64,000 bases of DNA, from positions 4,083,887 to 4,147,886 of the forward strand of contig NZ_DS989904.1 in the NCBI RefSeq assembly GCF_000155595.1. The letters run 5' to 3'. Positions 1 to 8,762 of the stretch are shown piece by piece (position 1 is the first letter of the stretch; the number at the start of each line of letters is the position of its first letter). The DNA is from Synechococcus sp. PCC 7335. GTDB lineage: Bacteria > Cyanobacteriota > Cyanobacteriia > Phormidesmidales > Phormidesmidaceae. Under the pieces are notes generated by a model that searched no databases, had not been told where the DNA came from, and saw only the letters and a program-made list of their open reading frames with translations. The position numbers and the translations under genes are program-made.

Positions 1-892
1 AAGTCTCAAGCTGAGCGGCCATCCACTGACGTTTTTCTACATCACTGGGTAATTCAATTCGTAGGGCCGCGCTTAGCTGACCTTTGCCAATCTTGATACC
101 AGCCGCCTGAAACTGTTCAAATACCTGCTGAGGTTGCTCATATTCAACTGCAAAGTGACAGGTGTCATAGCAAATTTGAATATGATTTAGCAGATGTTGC
201 TCTGCCTGCGTTTGGGAGATTCCTAGCTCTTCTCTTAGCCAGGCACCGCCGATAGGTAGCAGCCAATCATTGAAATAGGCAATGACTTCAGTCGCGTTCT
301 CTAAGAGCCCATCGGGTTCGGGCTCAAGATCAATGTGTAAGCGTTGATTTTTGCATTGTTCTATCGCGACCAACTTAGCAGTGACTTGAGCTAGCTGCTG
401 CGTGCTAACAGCAAATACGATTTCACGCGCTTCTTGGTCATCTACCCACCATGGCTTGTAAGAGAGTGGAACGGTAGAGATGCCGCCGTCCATGCCACTA
501 GGTAAAAGAGTAGAAAGAATGTCTATCAAGCGTAATGTATAGTCTAGCCGTTCGGGTTTTGACCAGTCAGGTGCATAGACATTGTCTTTTACTACCTGAT
601 GATGAAATCCCCCATAGGGAAAGCCATTGATAGTAAAAACGTATAGGTTTTCTGACTCTAGCCAAGCTTTGAATGTATCTAGTTGATCTCCTGCTAGGAT
701 TTCTCGGGAAGCTAGATCTGATAGCCTAAGGCCAATGCCAAAGGATGATTGTGCACAGAGCCTCTGTTTTAGTGGGGGTAAATAGGTTTCAAGATTTTGC
801 CTGACTTCTGCCCAAGTTTCACCCGGATGAATATTAGAGCAGTAGGTGAGGTGCAAGGCCTGGTCGTCTTCTGTAGAGTAATTAACTTTCAT
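1..892 (-). CDS. eboE: EboE-type TIM-barrel protein, 3' part cut by window edge
   Basis: The reverse strand is open from an ATG at 892-890 to the left edge and gives about 297 residues. It begins MKVNYSTEDDQALHLTYCSN, followed by HPGETWAEV. Later parts include NGFPYGGFHHQVVKDNVYAP, LPSGMDGGISTVPLSYKPWW and a run ending IQICYDTCHFAVEYEQP. These are hallmarks of the xylose-isomerase-like TIM-barrel proteins called EboE. The C-terminus lies outside the window. The gene follows eboD with no gap (TAG directly followed by ATG), so the two are probably translationally coupled. In the family, Ebo proteins are linked to delivery of a metabolite precursor to the periplasm; the reaction of EboE itself is not established. 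The identity rests on both the sequence and the order eboA-B-C-D-E. Confidence 0.88.
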   Translation of the reverse strand, partial: MKVNYSTEDDQALHLTYCSNIHPGETWAEVRQNLETYLPPLKQRLCAQSSFGIGLRLSDLASREILAGDQLDTFKAWLESENLYVFTINGFPYGGFHHQVVKDNVYAPDWSKPERLDYTLRLIDILSTLLPSGMDGGISTVPLSYKPWWVDDQEAREIVFAVSTQQLAQVTAKLVAIEQCKNQRLHIDLEPEPDGLLENATEVIAYFNDWLLPIGGAWLREELGISQTQAEQHLLNHIQICYDTCHFAVEYEQPQQVFEQFQAAGIKIGKGQLSAALRIELPSDVEKRQWMAAQLET

Positions 893-2077
893 CTAGGACT
901 CCTGCAACAGTGCGATCGCCTGGCGATAGACATCAAAGTCTACCTCATGCACCTCAAAGCCCAGGCCGATTGCCTTTAGCAACATGATCGTTAGCTCACC
1001 CCCTAGATGCTCTCTAAACTCGCTCAATCCTCGAAAGATAGAGTCAGAATGATCTGGCTGTTCGAGATAACTACTTAGTTCAGGCGCATAGAGTGTAAAG
1101 CCTAGTCGTTTGAGCGTGTTGAGTATGCGCTGCCAGTCACTGGCCTGAAGGTAGCCCTGGAGGTAAGAATAAGTGCTATCTAACGCAATCCCAATAGCAA
1201 CTGCTTCGCCGTGACGTAGTCCATAGTTGGTTAGGTGCTCTAAACGGTGAGCTGCCCAGTGCCCAAAATCAAGCGGACGTGAGGAACCCTTCTCGAACGG
1301 ATCTCCATATCCACCGATATGCTCTATGTGGTGCTTAGCGCAGCGATAGACTAATTCTTTCATCGCTTCCATATTGCGTCTATCGAGTGCTGAAGCCGAT
1401 GTTTCAATAAAGCTGAAGAAATCTGCATCTTTGATCAAGGAAACTTTCACTGCTTCTGGAATGCCTGATCGCCAGTCGCGATCGCCTAAAGCTTCTAGAA
1501 AAGTGAAATCATTGAACACCAACGTCGGAGGTGCAAAAGTACCTAGAAAATTCTTCTTGCCGAAGGCATTAATTCCATTTTTGACGCCAACACCAGAGTC
1601 ATTTTGAGCCAATACAGTCGTGGGTACACGAATTAGCCGCACCCCACGATGGGCCGTTGCTGCCGCATAGCCAACCATATCTAAAACAGCGCCGCCGCCG
1701 ATAGCCATCACATAAGAGTGTCGACAGATCGCTGTTCTATTGACCGCCGCTTGAATCTTCTCTACCCACTCGGCACTCTGTTTGACAAACTCTCCGCCGG
1801 GTACCATCAACGGCTCTGCCACTAGCGTGATCGCCTCTGAATAGCGCTCTGCATAGGCGGTTATTTGGTCGATGAGCTGAGGATAAGCTTGCAATACCCC
1901 CGAATCCACTACCACAAAGATCTGCGTTGATGACGTTTTGCTCTGTATCAACACATCTGCTAGAAGGGGATTGTTAGGGCGAAATAGCCCTTCTGTAAAA
2001 TGTACGTCGTAGGTGAAGCGCACGCTGAAATCTTGTTGAAGCGGTTTGAGCTGCGTAGGAGCGATAGTGAGTGTCAT
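893..2077 (-). CDS. eboD: EboD, 3-dehydroquinate synthase-like protein
   Basis: A 394-residue protein of the dehydroquinate synthase / sugar-phosphate cyclase fold. The nucleotide-binding part carries MAIGGGAVLDMVGYAAATAH followed by VRVPTTVLAQNDSGVGVKNG, and the metal-site part carries GIPEAVKVSLIKD and HRLEHLTNYGLRHGEAVAIG. These are the usual AroB-family positions. It is clearly divergent from housekeeping AroB, and its position between eboC and eboE makes EboD the better name. The substrate is unknown; a sugar-phosphate cyclase-type reaction is inferred from the fold only. There are 133 bp between it and eboC, and its stop abuts the eboE start. It is probably cytoplasmic. Confidence 0.9.
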   Translation of the reverse strand: MTLTIAPTQLKPLQQDFSVRFTYDVHFTEGLFRPNNPLLADVLIQSKTSSTQIFVVVDSGVLQAYPQLIDQITAYAERYSEAITLVAEPLMVPGGEFVKQSAEWVEKIQAAVNRTAICRHSYVMAIGGGAVLDMVGYAAATAHRGVRLIRVPTTVLAQNDSGVGVKNGINAFGKKNFLGTFAPPTLVFNDFTFLEALGDRDWRSGIPEAVKVSLIKDADFFSFIETSASALDRRNMEAMKELVYRCAKHHIEHIGGYGDPFEKGSSRPLDFGHWAAHRLEHLTNYGLRHGEAVAIGIALDSTYSYLQGYLQASDWQRILNTLKRLGFTLYAPELSSYLEQPDHSDSIFRGLSEFREHLGGELTIMLLKAIGLGFEVHEVDFDVYRQAIALLQES

Positions 2078-2210
2078 ATTCGATGATTGGTTAGTGAGAT
2101 ATCCAGAAAGGTTTTGGTAAGTTAGCGTGGTCTATAGATAGTCCAAAGTAAGGCGATTTGATTGCTATCGGTCACGATCTTGTTAGCCGGTATTAGCCCA
2201 GCTATGCCTG

Positions 2211-3140
2211 CTAAGTCACAGCAAAAAGCTTGGCCAATCCTCTTGAAATCGGCAGCAAAGAGAGAACGCAAAGTCCATAGATCCAATTAGTAAATCCAGA
2301 GGCGATCGCCGCATCTAGAATAATTAGACAGATGATGCCAGCTTTGACCGCGGCTCGGATCTGCTCAGCAGTAGGCGCGATCGTAGCTTGAACAAACTTA
2401 GGTAGTACTAAGACAACAAACAATAGAGCAAAAGGAAGACTGCCTAGCCCCCCATAGGTAGGTAGAAGAGTCAGACCAGCGATACTAGCAATCACTAAAC
2501 CCAGCAGCAACAGCGCAACGATGCCTGTCGATCGATTACCGCCATGAACTTCACCTCGGCTAATAGTCGTAATTCCCGCGATATAGAGAACAGGAATTAG
2601 CGCTAAGAACCAATAAGATTCAACAGCAAGCGGCATAGCACTCACGCCTAAAAGCAAATTTGCCCCCCGGCAAAGACCCATGTTCAGCGGGCCAAGTAGG
2701 GAATGATGCTTGGCTATCGCATCATAACTAAGCGCAGTCACTGCGATGAATACACTCAGTAGCGCACTTAATAGAGATACCTGAGCTGCAGCCATCACTC
2801 CAACCAACAACAGAATAGAGCCTAAAGCAATAGCTTCTTGCTTAGTAGCTCTACCCGAAGGGATAGGACGTTCTGGTCGTTCTTCAGCATCTAGATCAGC
2901 ATCAAATACATCGTTGAAGACGACACCACCGCCGTAAAGCCCCGTGGTAGCAAGCAACAGCCAGCCTAAAGAAGCTGAAGTCGCCACGGATGTAGCCGCT
3001 GTTAGAGTGAATAGGCTTGAGGCTGCACCTGAAGCAGCGTAGCCTAAGAGAATATCAGCCCAAGCAGTGAGGATATTGGCAGGCCGCATCATTTGTAGAT
3101 AGGCTACAAGGGTAGAGTCGTGAGAAGACGTTGCACTCAT
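2211..3140 (-). CDS. eboC: EboC, UbiA-like membrane prenyltransferase
   Basis: A 309-residue polytopic membrane protein of the UbiA superfamily, with about eight to nine hydrophobic segments. The first Asp-rich motif of the family is visible in FNDVFDADLDAEERPERPIP (roughly residues 75-95), followed by SGRATKQEA, typical of prenyltransferases that bind Mg-diphosphate. A second region around ALSYDAIAKHHSLLGPLNMG corresponds to the cytoplasmic loop before the second motif. EboC homologues sit in ebo clusters of cyanobacteria, other bacteria and some algal plastids. A membrane role in handling a prenylated or lipid-linked intermediate is inferred; no substrate is known. The start has an ATG and the conserved N-terminal MMRPANILTAWAD. 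Confidence 0.9.
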   Translation of the reverse strand: MSATSSHDSTLVAYLQMMRPANILTAWADILLGYAASGAASSLFTLTAATSVATSASLGWLLLATTGLYGGGVVFNDVFDADLDAEERPERPIPSGRATKQEAIALGSILLLVGVMAAAQVSLLSALLSVFIAVTALSYDAIAKHHSLLGPLNMGLCRGANLLLGVSAMPLAVESYWFLALIPVLYIAGITTISRGEVHGGNRSTGIVALLLLGLVIASIAGLTLLPTYGGLGSLPFALLFVVLVLPKFVQATIAPTAEQIRAAVKAGIICLIILDAAIASGFTNWIYGLCVLSLLPISRGLAKLFAVT

Positions 3141-3288
3141 GGTTGGTCTGAGTAAAGTTGTTCGGTTTCCTTGCTGAGGTCGTTCTTTAAGTTAGGTTGT
3201 GCGAGCAAATCAATTGGATTAATTGAACAGTTCTAATCCAATAGGTCTACTGATCTATGATCTATCTAACGAGATCTTCTAGATAGAT

Positions 3289-4227
3289 CTAATCGATTAA
3301 TAGTGAAGCCAGCTGCTTTGAATCAGTGATCGGTTGTTGCCCTCGCAGAACAGAATTACCGTCGTAAAGCTGCCTTTGATCTACTGCTGGTGGATTGGTC
3401 CAATCGGTTTCTTTCATTTCGCCACTTTGTCCATAGGCGCTTAGAGCGTTTTCATAACAAACCTTGCGGATATGATCGGCGGGGATACCCATCTGCTCCA
3501 TCAGCTGAGCGGTTTTAGGAACGGCTAGTGGATCGCTCAAACCCCAGTCAGCGGCGCTATCAACAATAATGCGATTACAGCCATACTGACGCACCAGTTC
3601 TACCATGCGCTTATTCCCCATTTTTGTCTTAGGATAGATCGAGAAAGCTGCCCAAAAGCCTCGGTCTAGAACTTCTTTGGCCGTTTCTTCATTCGCATGG
3701 TCGATGATGACCTTAGAGGGATCTACACCATATTCTGCGCAAACATCCATACTGCGAGAAGTGCCTTCTTTCTTATTGCGATGAGGCGTATGAACCAGCA
3801 CAGGCTTGTCGACTTCTTTGGCTAGCTCCAGCTGTAGACCAAAATACTTGTCTTCGGCTGGGGTCATCTCGTCGTAGCCAATCTCGCCGATAGCAACCAC
3901 GCCTTCTTTACACGCAAATAGCGGTAACAGGTCCATGACTTCATCAGCGATATCTGGATTGTTGGCTTCTTTGGGATTAAGCGAAATGGTGCAATAGTGA
4001 CGAATGCCAAACTGAGCTGCGCGGAAACGCTCCCAGCCTACCAAGCTACTGAAGTAATCTTTGAAGCTGCCTGCGCTCGTACGCGGTTGACCCATCCAAA
4101 AAGAGGGTTCAATGATGGCGACCACACCGTATTCTCTTAGCACCATGTAGTCGTAGGTGGTGCGAGCAGTCATGTGAATATGCGGATCAATAAAGGTGGC
4201 CGTGCTGATATCGTTTGTTTTAACCAT
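3289..4227 (-). CDS. eboB: EboB, TatD-like metal-dependent hydrolase
   Basis: A TIM-barrel amidohydrolase of the TatD group. It shows the N-terminal metal motif DPHIHM, a central GVVAIGEIGYDEMTP carrying the family Glu, VLVHTPHRNKKEG with a conserved His, IIDHANEET, and a terminal IIVDSAADWG supplying the last Asp. The reading frame is open to an upstream ATG at 4311 (340 residues). The extra 28 residues look unlike the soluble family and have no clear ribosome site, so I prefer the ATG at 4227 (312 residues, MVKTNDIS...). This choice is uncertain. It lies between eboA and eboC on the same strand and is likely part of one operon. The substrate is unknown. Confidence 0.88.
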   Translation of the reverse strand: MVKTNDISTATFIDPHIHMTARTTYDYMVLREYGVVAIIEPSFWMGQPRTSAGSFKDYFSSLVGWERFRAAQFGIRHYCTISLNPKEANNPDIADEVMDLLPLFACKEGVVAIGEIGYDEMTPAEDKYFGLQLELAKEVDKPVLVHTPHRNKKEGTSRSMDVCAEYGVDPSKVIIDHANEETAKEVLDRGFWAAFSIYPKTKMGNKRMVELVRQYGCNRIIVDSAADWGLSDPLAVPKTAQLMEQMGIPADHIRKVCYENALSAYGQSGEMKETDWTNPPAVDQRQLYDGNSVLRGQQPITDSKQLASLLID

Positions 4228-4345
4228 GATTTTGTAGATGGATGAGCTGATGTTGTACAAATTGAATGATGCTCGTGAAGCCAAGTCGAAGATAACTGCT
4301 CCAAGAGTCATAATCTCTAGATACAGAGTCTTATAAAGGCTTTAG

Positions 4346-5251
4346 CTAAGCTGCTAGGTACTGTTGACTATACTTGTCCCAATCAAGCTGATAATCTACG
4401 ATTTCGGCTTTTACAGCAGGATACTGAGACAAGAGCTTTTGAGCCGAAGGTAGCGAGGACTGAATGCAGGCGATCGCTGCCGCTAGCTGTTGCTCTTTTC
4501 TAGACGTGTCTAGCGCGCGTTCTAGATCGCTTAAAAATTGATCGTTTAAGAAAGGACCTATCAGTCGCCAAAGTTCAGGTGTGACCTCGCGCTTAGCAGC
4601 CCAGCGTTCGTGAGCATAGTCTGAGAGCATACGAGCTAGCTCGGGATTGGCCCGCTGGTCAAGCTGTTGAATCAGATGCAGCGGACTATCAACAAATACC
4701 GCCTTGAGCACCATTTGATTCCAAGTAAGTCGTTCGAAATAGTCACCTGGGAAAGGGTTATTAAGCGCGATCGCATTGAAGACTGCCGTTATGCTAGTCC
4801 GTAGCCCTTCAGCCGCCCTGGCAACAAACAGGTGAGGATGAGGCAGCAGCGGCAAACTTTGATAGAGTGCAATTTGCTCGCTAACATCAGCTGCGCTAAA
4901 AAGCTTTTCAACTAAGGTGTGGTATCGCTGGGCATCATGAGTTGGTAATGATAAAAGTATTAAGCTCCGTCCAGCTTGATCAAGACTCCAACCACTAGGT
5001 ACCCAGCCTACTCGGATAGAGTTAGCTTCTCGTACATCAGAATCTGCCAGCTTTAAGTCAGCCTTGGTAGTGTAGCGAGGCACTGAACTAAAAGTTGTGA
5101 ACAGTAGACGTTCTGAGACATCCTTCTTATTTAGCTGTTCTAGCTTATCTTCTAACCAAGCAAGTTGCTCAGAAGACGTCTGCTGCTCAAGCCATTGATA
5201 CAGCAGCGCTTTAGCTTCTTTAGCTTGTAAAATGTTCGTAGAAGAAGTCAT
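4346..5251 (-). CDS. eboA: EboA domain protein
   Basis: A 301-residue soluble, mostly helical protein that matches the EboA family in length and character: VSERLLFTTFSSVPRYTTKA near residue 45, VGWVPSGWSLDQAGRSLILL near 80, and LPHPHLFVARAAEGLRTSIT near 140. It has no signal peptide or membrane segment and no recognised catalytic motif. It is the first gene of the minus-strand ebo run, so the promoter should lie in the 5252-5765 spacer. EboA proteins have no established biochemical function. The family assignment relies on residue patterns remembered from cyanobacterial homologues plus the diagnostic neighbours. Confidence 0.85.
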   Translation of the reverse strand: MTSSTNILQAKEAKALLYQWLEQQTSSEQLAWLEDKLEQLNKKDVSERLLFTTFSSVPRYTTKADLKLADSDVREANSIRVGWVPSGWSLDQAGRSLILLSLPTHDAQRYHTLVEKLFSAADVSEQIALYQSLPLLPHPHLFVARAAEGLRTSITAVFNAIALNNPFPGDYFERLTWNQMVLKAVFVDSPLHLIQQLDQRANPELARMLSDYAHERWAAKREVTPELWRLIGPFLNDQFLSDLERALDTSRKEQQLAAAIACIQSSLPSAQKLLSQYPAVKAEIVDYQLDWDKYSQQYLAA

Positions 5252-5765
5252 TATGAGATTTGGTTAAAGCGTGGTGTTTACAGGATGCTGTATTTATTTA
5301 TCGAAAGGGTTCAGTCCAAAGAGAGAGAACTTTGCAGCGGTTAGATCAACAGTTGATTTTTCTAACTGCCTTGAGAGTAACTAACTTGTCTAATCAAAGT
5401 TTGTTGCAGCGTCGTTGCAAAAAGGATCTTAATCAAGATATGAAAAATTGGTGAATAGCTTGATTTATGGCAGAAAGTTATGGATAACGCCGTATTGAAG
5501 AATTGAAACCTTTCAGCGGCGTTACCCAGTAGGACCAAGTGGTACGGGACTAGTGGATATATCAGATCAGTCTGTAGCCGAAATGGCTAGTAGATGCGAA
5601 TAACTAAGCACAAAAAAGCTCTGTAACGATAGCTGTTTAAAACTTTAATAATCAAAACAGTTTTGTAACGGATGTAGTAGATATCTCATACCTTTGAAGT
5701 AGGATAAGCGGCTTTCTTCAAGGGTCGCTATCCCTTGAACCCTTTACGGTCGGAGTCCTGAGAAG
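5252..5765. promoter_or_regulatory. Divergent spacer between eboA and histidine kinase gene
   Basis: A 514-bp stretch with no convincing gene; a 64-codon frame at 5260-5454 has no family features. It must hold the promoters for the ebo run (minus) and the kinase gene (plus). I see no clear -35/-10 pair or palindromic operator. A weak inverted pair CTGTTT / AAAACAG occurs at about 5632-5663. The kinase start is preceded by CGGAGTCCTGAGAAG, whose GGAG and GAG stretches could act as ribosome site. Confidence 0.4.
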
Positions 5766-8054
5766 ATGTCAGCTATTTCTAAGGTGGCCCCTTCGCTGAG
5801 CATAAATTCTCTGTATTGGCAGGGGATGATAGATGTTAATCCGCTGACAGCCTCTAGCCAAACTCAGCTAGCAAAGGTCTTGGCACGCTTGAACTCTCAT
5901 CCAGCAGCGGGCTGCATCTTGGCTGTCTATCGGCGTAAGGTTGTAGGGATTGCTACTCGTCAAGATCTGATGAGTGCTTTAGCACAAAATCCTAAGTGGG
6001 CTAGCATGCGGCTTGCTCAAATAGTGACTCGTCCGGTAATTACTGTAAAGCGCTCGGCAATCACTCATGTCACGCACGTCATAGATTTGTTAGAACAGCA
6101 TCAAATAAGCTATCTGCCCGTGGTCGACGACAATGACTGTTTACTAGGTCTGATCGACCAAACTCGCCTGCTAAGAGCATTACAAAATCAGTTCACCCAT
6201 CACTCACCCGAACAGTCAGGACGAGCTCAAATTTTTGCAGATATTACACTCAAAATTCGCCAGTCTTTGCAGCTCAAAGACATTTTGCAAACGACCGTTG
6301 ACGAGATTCAGCATCTGTTGAATGCGGATCGGGTATTGATCTATCAAGTACTGCCTGATGGCACTGGGAAAGCCGTAAGTGAAGCGGTACAAGCACCTTA
6401 TCCTTCTATTATAGAAATTCCTTTTCCTGAAGAGGTGTTTCCAGAAGACTACCAGGCGCTCTATGCTGAAGGACGCATACGCGCTGTCACTGATGTGCGT
6501 AGCCCAAAGGCAAACATTGCCGAGTGCCTAGTTGAGTTTCTTGCCCAATGGGATGTTCGATCAAAGCTGATTGTTCCGATTGTTCGCCCGATTAGCCCTG
6601 CAATTAGTCCTTCTACCAACAGTGCTGAAGATACCGTGCCTGTGCATAAGCATCTTTGGGGACTGTTGATTGCTCACCAGTGCCGCCAGCCTCGCCAGTG
6701 GTCAGACCTTGAGCTAGATCTGATGCAGCAGCTTGCCGGGCAAATTAGCCTAGCACTTTCCCAAGGTCAGCTGATGGAGTATTTAGAAGAGCGAGTTAAG
6801 TTGCGTACTACCGAGCTGACTCAAGCGAACAATGCTTTGCAGCAAGAAATTCAAGAGCGCAAGCAGATAGGCAAAGCGCTGCGTCAAAGTGAAGCTCAGC
6901 TTCGATTAATCACTAACAATTTGCCAGTGCTCATTGCTTATATAGATTGTCACCAACGCTATCAGTTCAACAATTTGAGCTATGAGCAGTGGTTAGGATT
7001 TTCACCAGTGGATATGGCTGGAAAAACGATTCAACAAGTAATAGGCGCTGCTCACTATCGGAGCATTCAACCTCATATTGAGACAGTACTCTCCGGTCAA
7101 CAGGTAACGTATGAGAGTGAACTAACTTTTCGAGATGGACGCGATCGCTCGGTAAGCGTTACCTACATTCCTCACATAGAAACCGCTAAGGAACCAAAAT
7201 CTTCACAAGCATCTGATTCAGATGAGCACAAACAGAATAATCGGCGAGATTCAAGACAGGTTAAAGGCTTTTTCGCTCTGACAACTGATATTAGCGATCG
7301 CAAAGCGATTGAGCGGATGAAAGATGAATTTATTGCCGTCGTCAGTCACGAGCTACGTACACCACTGACCTCTATTCATACTTCTCTTAAATTGCTGGCA
7401 ACAGGGCTACTTGGCCAACTACTTGCAGAAGGTCAGGAAATGCTAACTGTTGCCGATGAGAATACCGATCGGCTGGTGCGCCTAGTCAATAACGTTCTCG
7501 ATCTGCAGCGTATAGAATCTGGTGAAGTCACGCTTGATGCGCAGGAATGTGAGGCGGCTGAACTGTTAGATGAAGCCGTTGAGAGTGTGCTGACCATCGC
7601 GCAGCAGCATAATATTAGAATAGAGGCCCACGCAGAGTCGCTTTCTATCTGGGCCGATCCAGACTACATTGTGCGGGCGCTGACAAATCTGCTTGGCAAC
7701 GCGATTAAATTCTCTCCTGCAGGCGAGGTCGTTTGCCTCACTGTCAAAGCTGTTAGTTCGTCTTTAGAAAAACCTAGCACAGATCAAGAAATGGCCTTGT
7801 TTTGCGTTCAAGATAACGGACAAGGCATTCCCCACAACAAACTCGACAGCATCTTTGAGCGTTTTCAGCAGGTCGATTCTTCTGACTCTCGTAAAAAAGG
7901 AGGGACAGGATTAGGCTTGACTATCTGTCGAAAAATCGTAGAACAGCATGGAGGTAAAATCTGGGCAGAGAGTCAACTAGGTAAAGGCAGCCGCTTTTCC
8001 TTTACCGTACCACTTGCGCCTCTTTTGAAGGAATCGTCCGCTCCAGTCTCCTAG
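5766..8054 (+). CDS. CBS-GAF-PAS hybrid sensor histidine kinase
   Basis: A 762-residue soluble sensor kinase. Order of domains: a CBS pair (about 20-145, with [20 protein letters not shown]), a cyanobacterial-type GAF domain (about 165-330), a coiled coil (about 335-380, [20 protein letters not shown]), a PAS domain (about 380-500), HisKA with phospho-acceptor His528 in [12 protein letters not shown], and HATPase with the N box ([13 protein letters not shown]), G1 box (DNGQGIP) and G2 box (GGTGLGLTI). There is no transmembrane segment, so it should sense a cytoplasmic signal. The GAF domain has Cys254 in the region where cyanobacteriochromes bind bilin, but Leu follows it instead of the usual His. 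The response regulator gene lies 29 bp downstream and is probably its partner. Confidence 0.9.
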   Translation: MSAISKVAPSLSINSLYWQGMIDVNPLTASSQTQLAKVLARLNSHPAAGCILAVYRRKVVGIATRQDLMSALAQNPKWASMRLAQIVTRPVITVKRSAITHVTHVIDLLEQHQISYLPVVDDNDCLLGLIDQTRLLRALQNQFTHHSPEQSGRAQIFADITLKIRQSLQLKDILQTTVDEIQHLLNADRVLIYQVLPDGTGKAVSEAVQAPYPSIIEIPFPEEVFPEDYQALYAEGRIRAVTDVRSPKANIAECLVEFLAQWDVRSKLIVPIVRPISPAISPSTNSAEDTVPVHKHLWGLLIAHQCRQPRQWSDLELDLMQQLAGQISLALSQGQLMEYLEERVKLRTTELTQANNALQQEIQERKQIGKALRQSEAQLRLITNNLPVLIAYIDCHQRYQFNNLSYEQWLGFSPVDMAGKTIQQVIGAAHYRSIQPHIETVLSGQQVTYESELTFRDGRDRSVSVTYIPHIETAKEPKSSQASDSDEHKQNNRRDSRQVKGFFALTTDISDRKAIERMKDEFIAVVSHELRTPLTSIHTSLKLLATGLLGQLLAEGQEMLTVADENTDRLVRLVNNVLDLQRIESGEVTLDAQECEAAELLDEAVESVLTIAQQHNIRIEAHAESLSIWADPDYIVRALTNLLGNAIKFSPAGEVVCLTVKAVSSSLEKPSTDQEMALFCVQDNGQGIPHNKLDSIFERFQQVDSSDSRKKGGTGLGLTICRKIVEQHGGKIWAESQLGKGSRFSFTVPLAPLLKESSAPVS

Positions 8055-8083
8055 AACTGTTCCTAGAACTATCTTGTAGAACT

Positions 8084-8467
8084 ATGCACTCACCAAAACG
8101 TATCCTCATTGTCGATGACGAGGAATCTATTCAAAAAGTAGTGAAACTCAGCTTAAAAATTGAGGCTAGTTGGGAGGGAGTGACAGCCTCTTCTGGTGAG
8201 GAGGGCATTCGTCAGGCGCAAAGCCTTCAGCCGGATGCTATTTTGCTCGATGTGATGATGCCAGATATGGACGGAATCGCTACCTTTGCTGCCCTAGAGA
8301 GAAACCCGAAAACGCGAACGATTCCAGTTATTTTACTAACGGCAAAAACACAGGCATTCGAGAAGCGACTTTTTCAAGAAATTGGTGTTGCTGGTGTGAT
8401 TACAAAGCCCTTTGAACCCCTATCTTTGGCCAGCAAGATCGCACAGCTACTGCACTGGACTCTTTAG
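8084..8467 (+). CDS. Single-domain response regulator (CheY-like)
   Basis: A 127-residue receiver with no output domain. All key residues are present: the acidic pair D11/D12, phospho-acceptor D56 in LLDVMMPDMDG, T86 in LLTAK, and K108 in ITKPF. It starts 29 bp after the stop of the kinase gene on the same strand, so the two form a likely two-component pair. Without an output domain it should act by protein-protein contact or in a phosphorelay. The HPt-containing regulator encoded just downstream (8763-10673) is an attractive relay partner, but that is inference. Confidence 0.9.
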   Translation: MHSPKRILIVDDEESIQKVVKLSLKIEASWEGVTASSGEEGIRQAQSLQPDAILLDVMMPDMDGIATFAALERNPKTRTIPVILLTAKTQAFEKRLFQEIGVAGVITKPFEPLSLASKIAQLLHWTL

Positions 8468-8762
8468 CACCAATGTCTGTATAGGTGAACAGGCCTGTAG
8501 ATGAACAGCCAAAAGGATACATTGATAGGGGAGCGAATAGGTGAAACGAACAGAAGTATTGAATGAACGACTTCAAATAGCGTAGATAAAACAAGAATAC
8601 ATTCTCACTTACACATCTCACTGTCTCAGTTAACTTGACTGTCGTCGCTTAAGGCGTCACCTGTGGTTTTCCAAGAATATACATCGTTCTCACTGACTTG
8701 CCAGATACAATGGATATAAGTGCATAGCAAAACCAGATTGACAGTGCCATTACAAAGGTTAT

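Noticed and set aside
5260..5454. 64-codon plus-strand frame in the eboA spacer
   Set aside because: No family features and no ribosome site; it lies in a promoter region and overlaps the likely eboA leader on the other strand.
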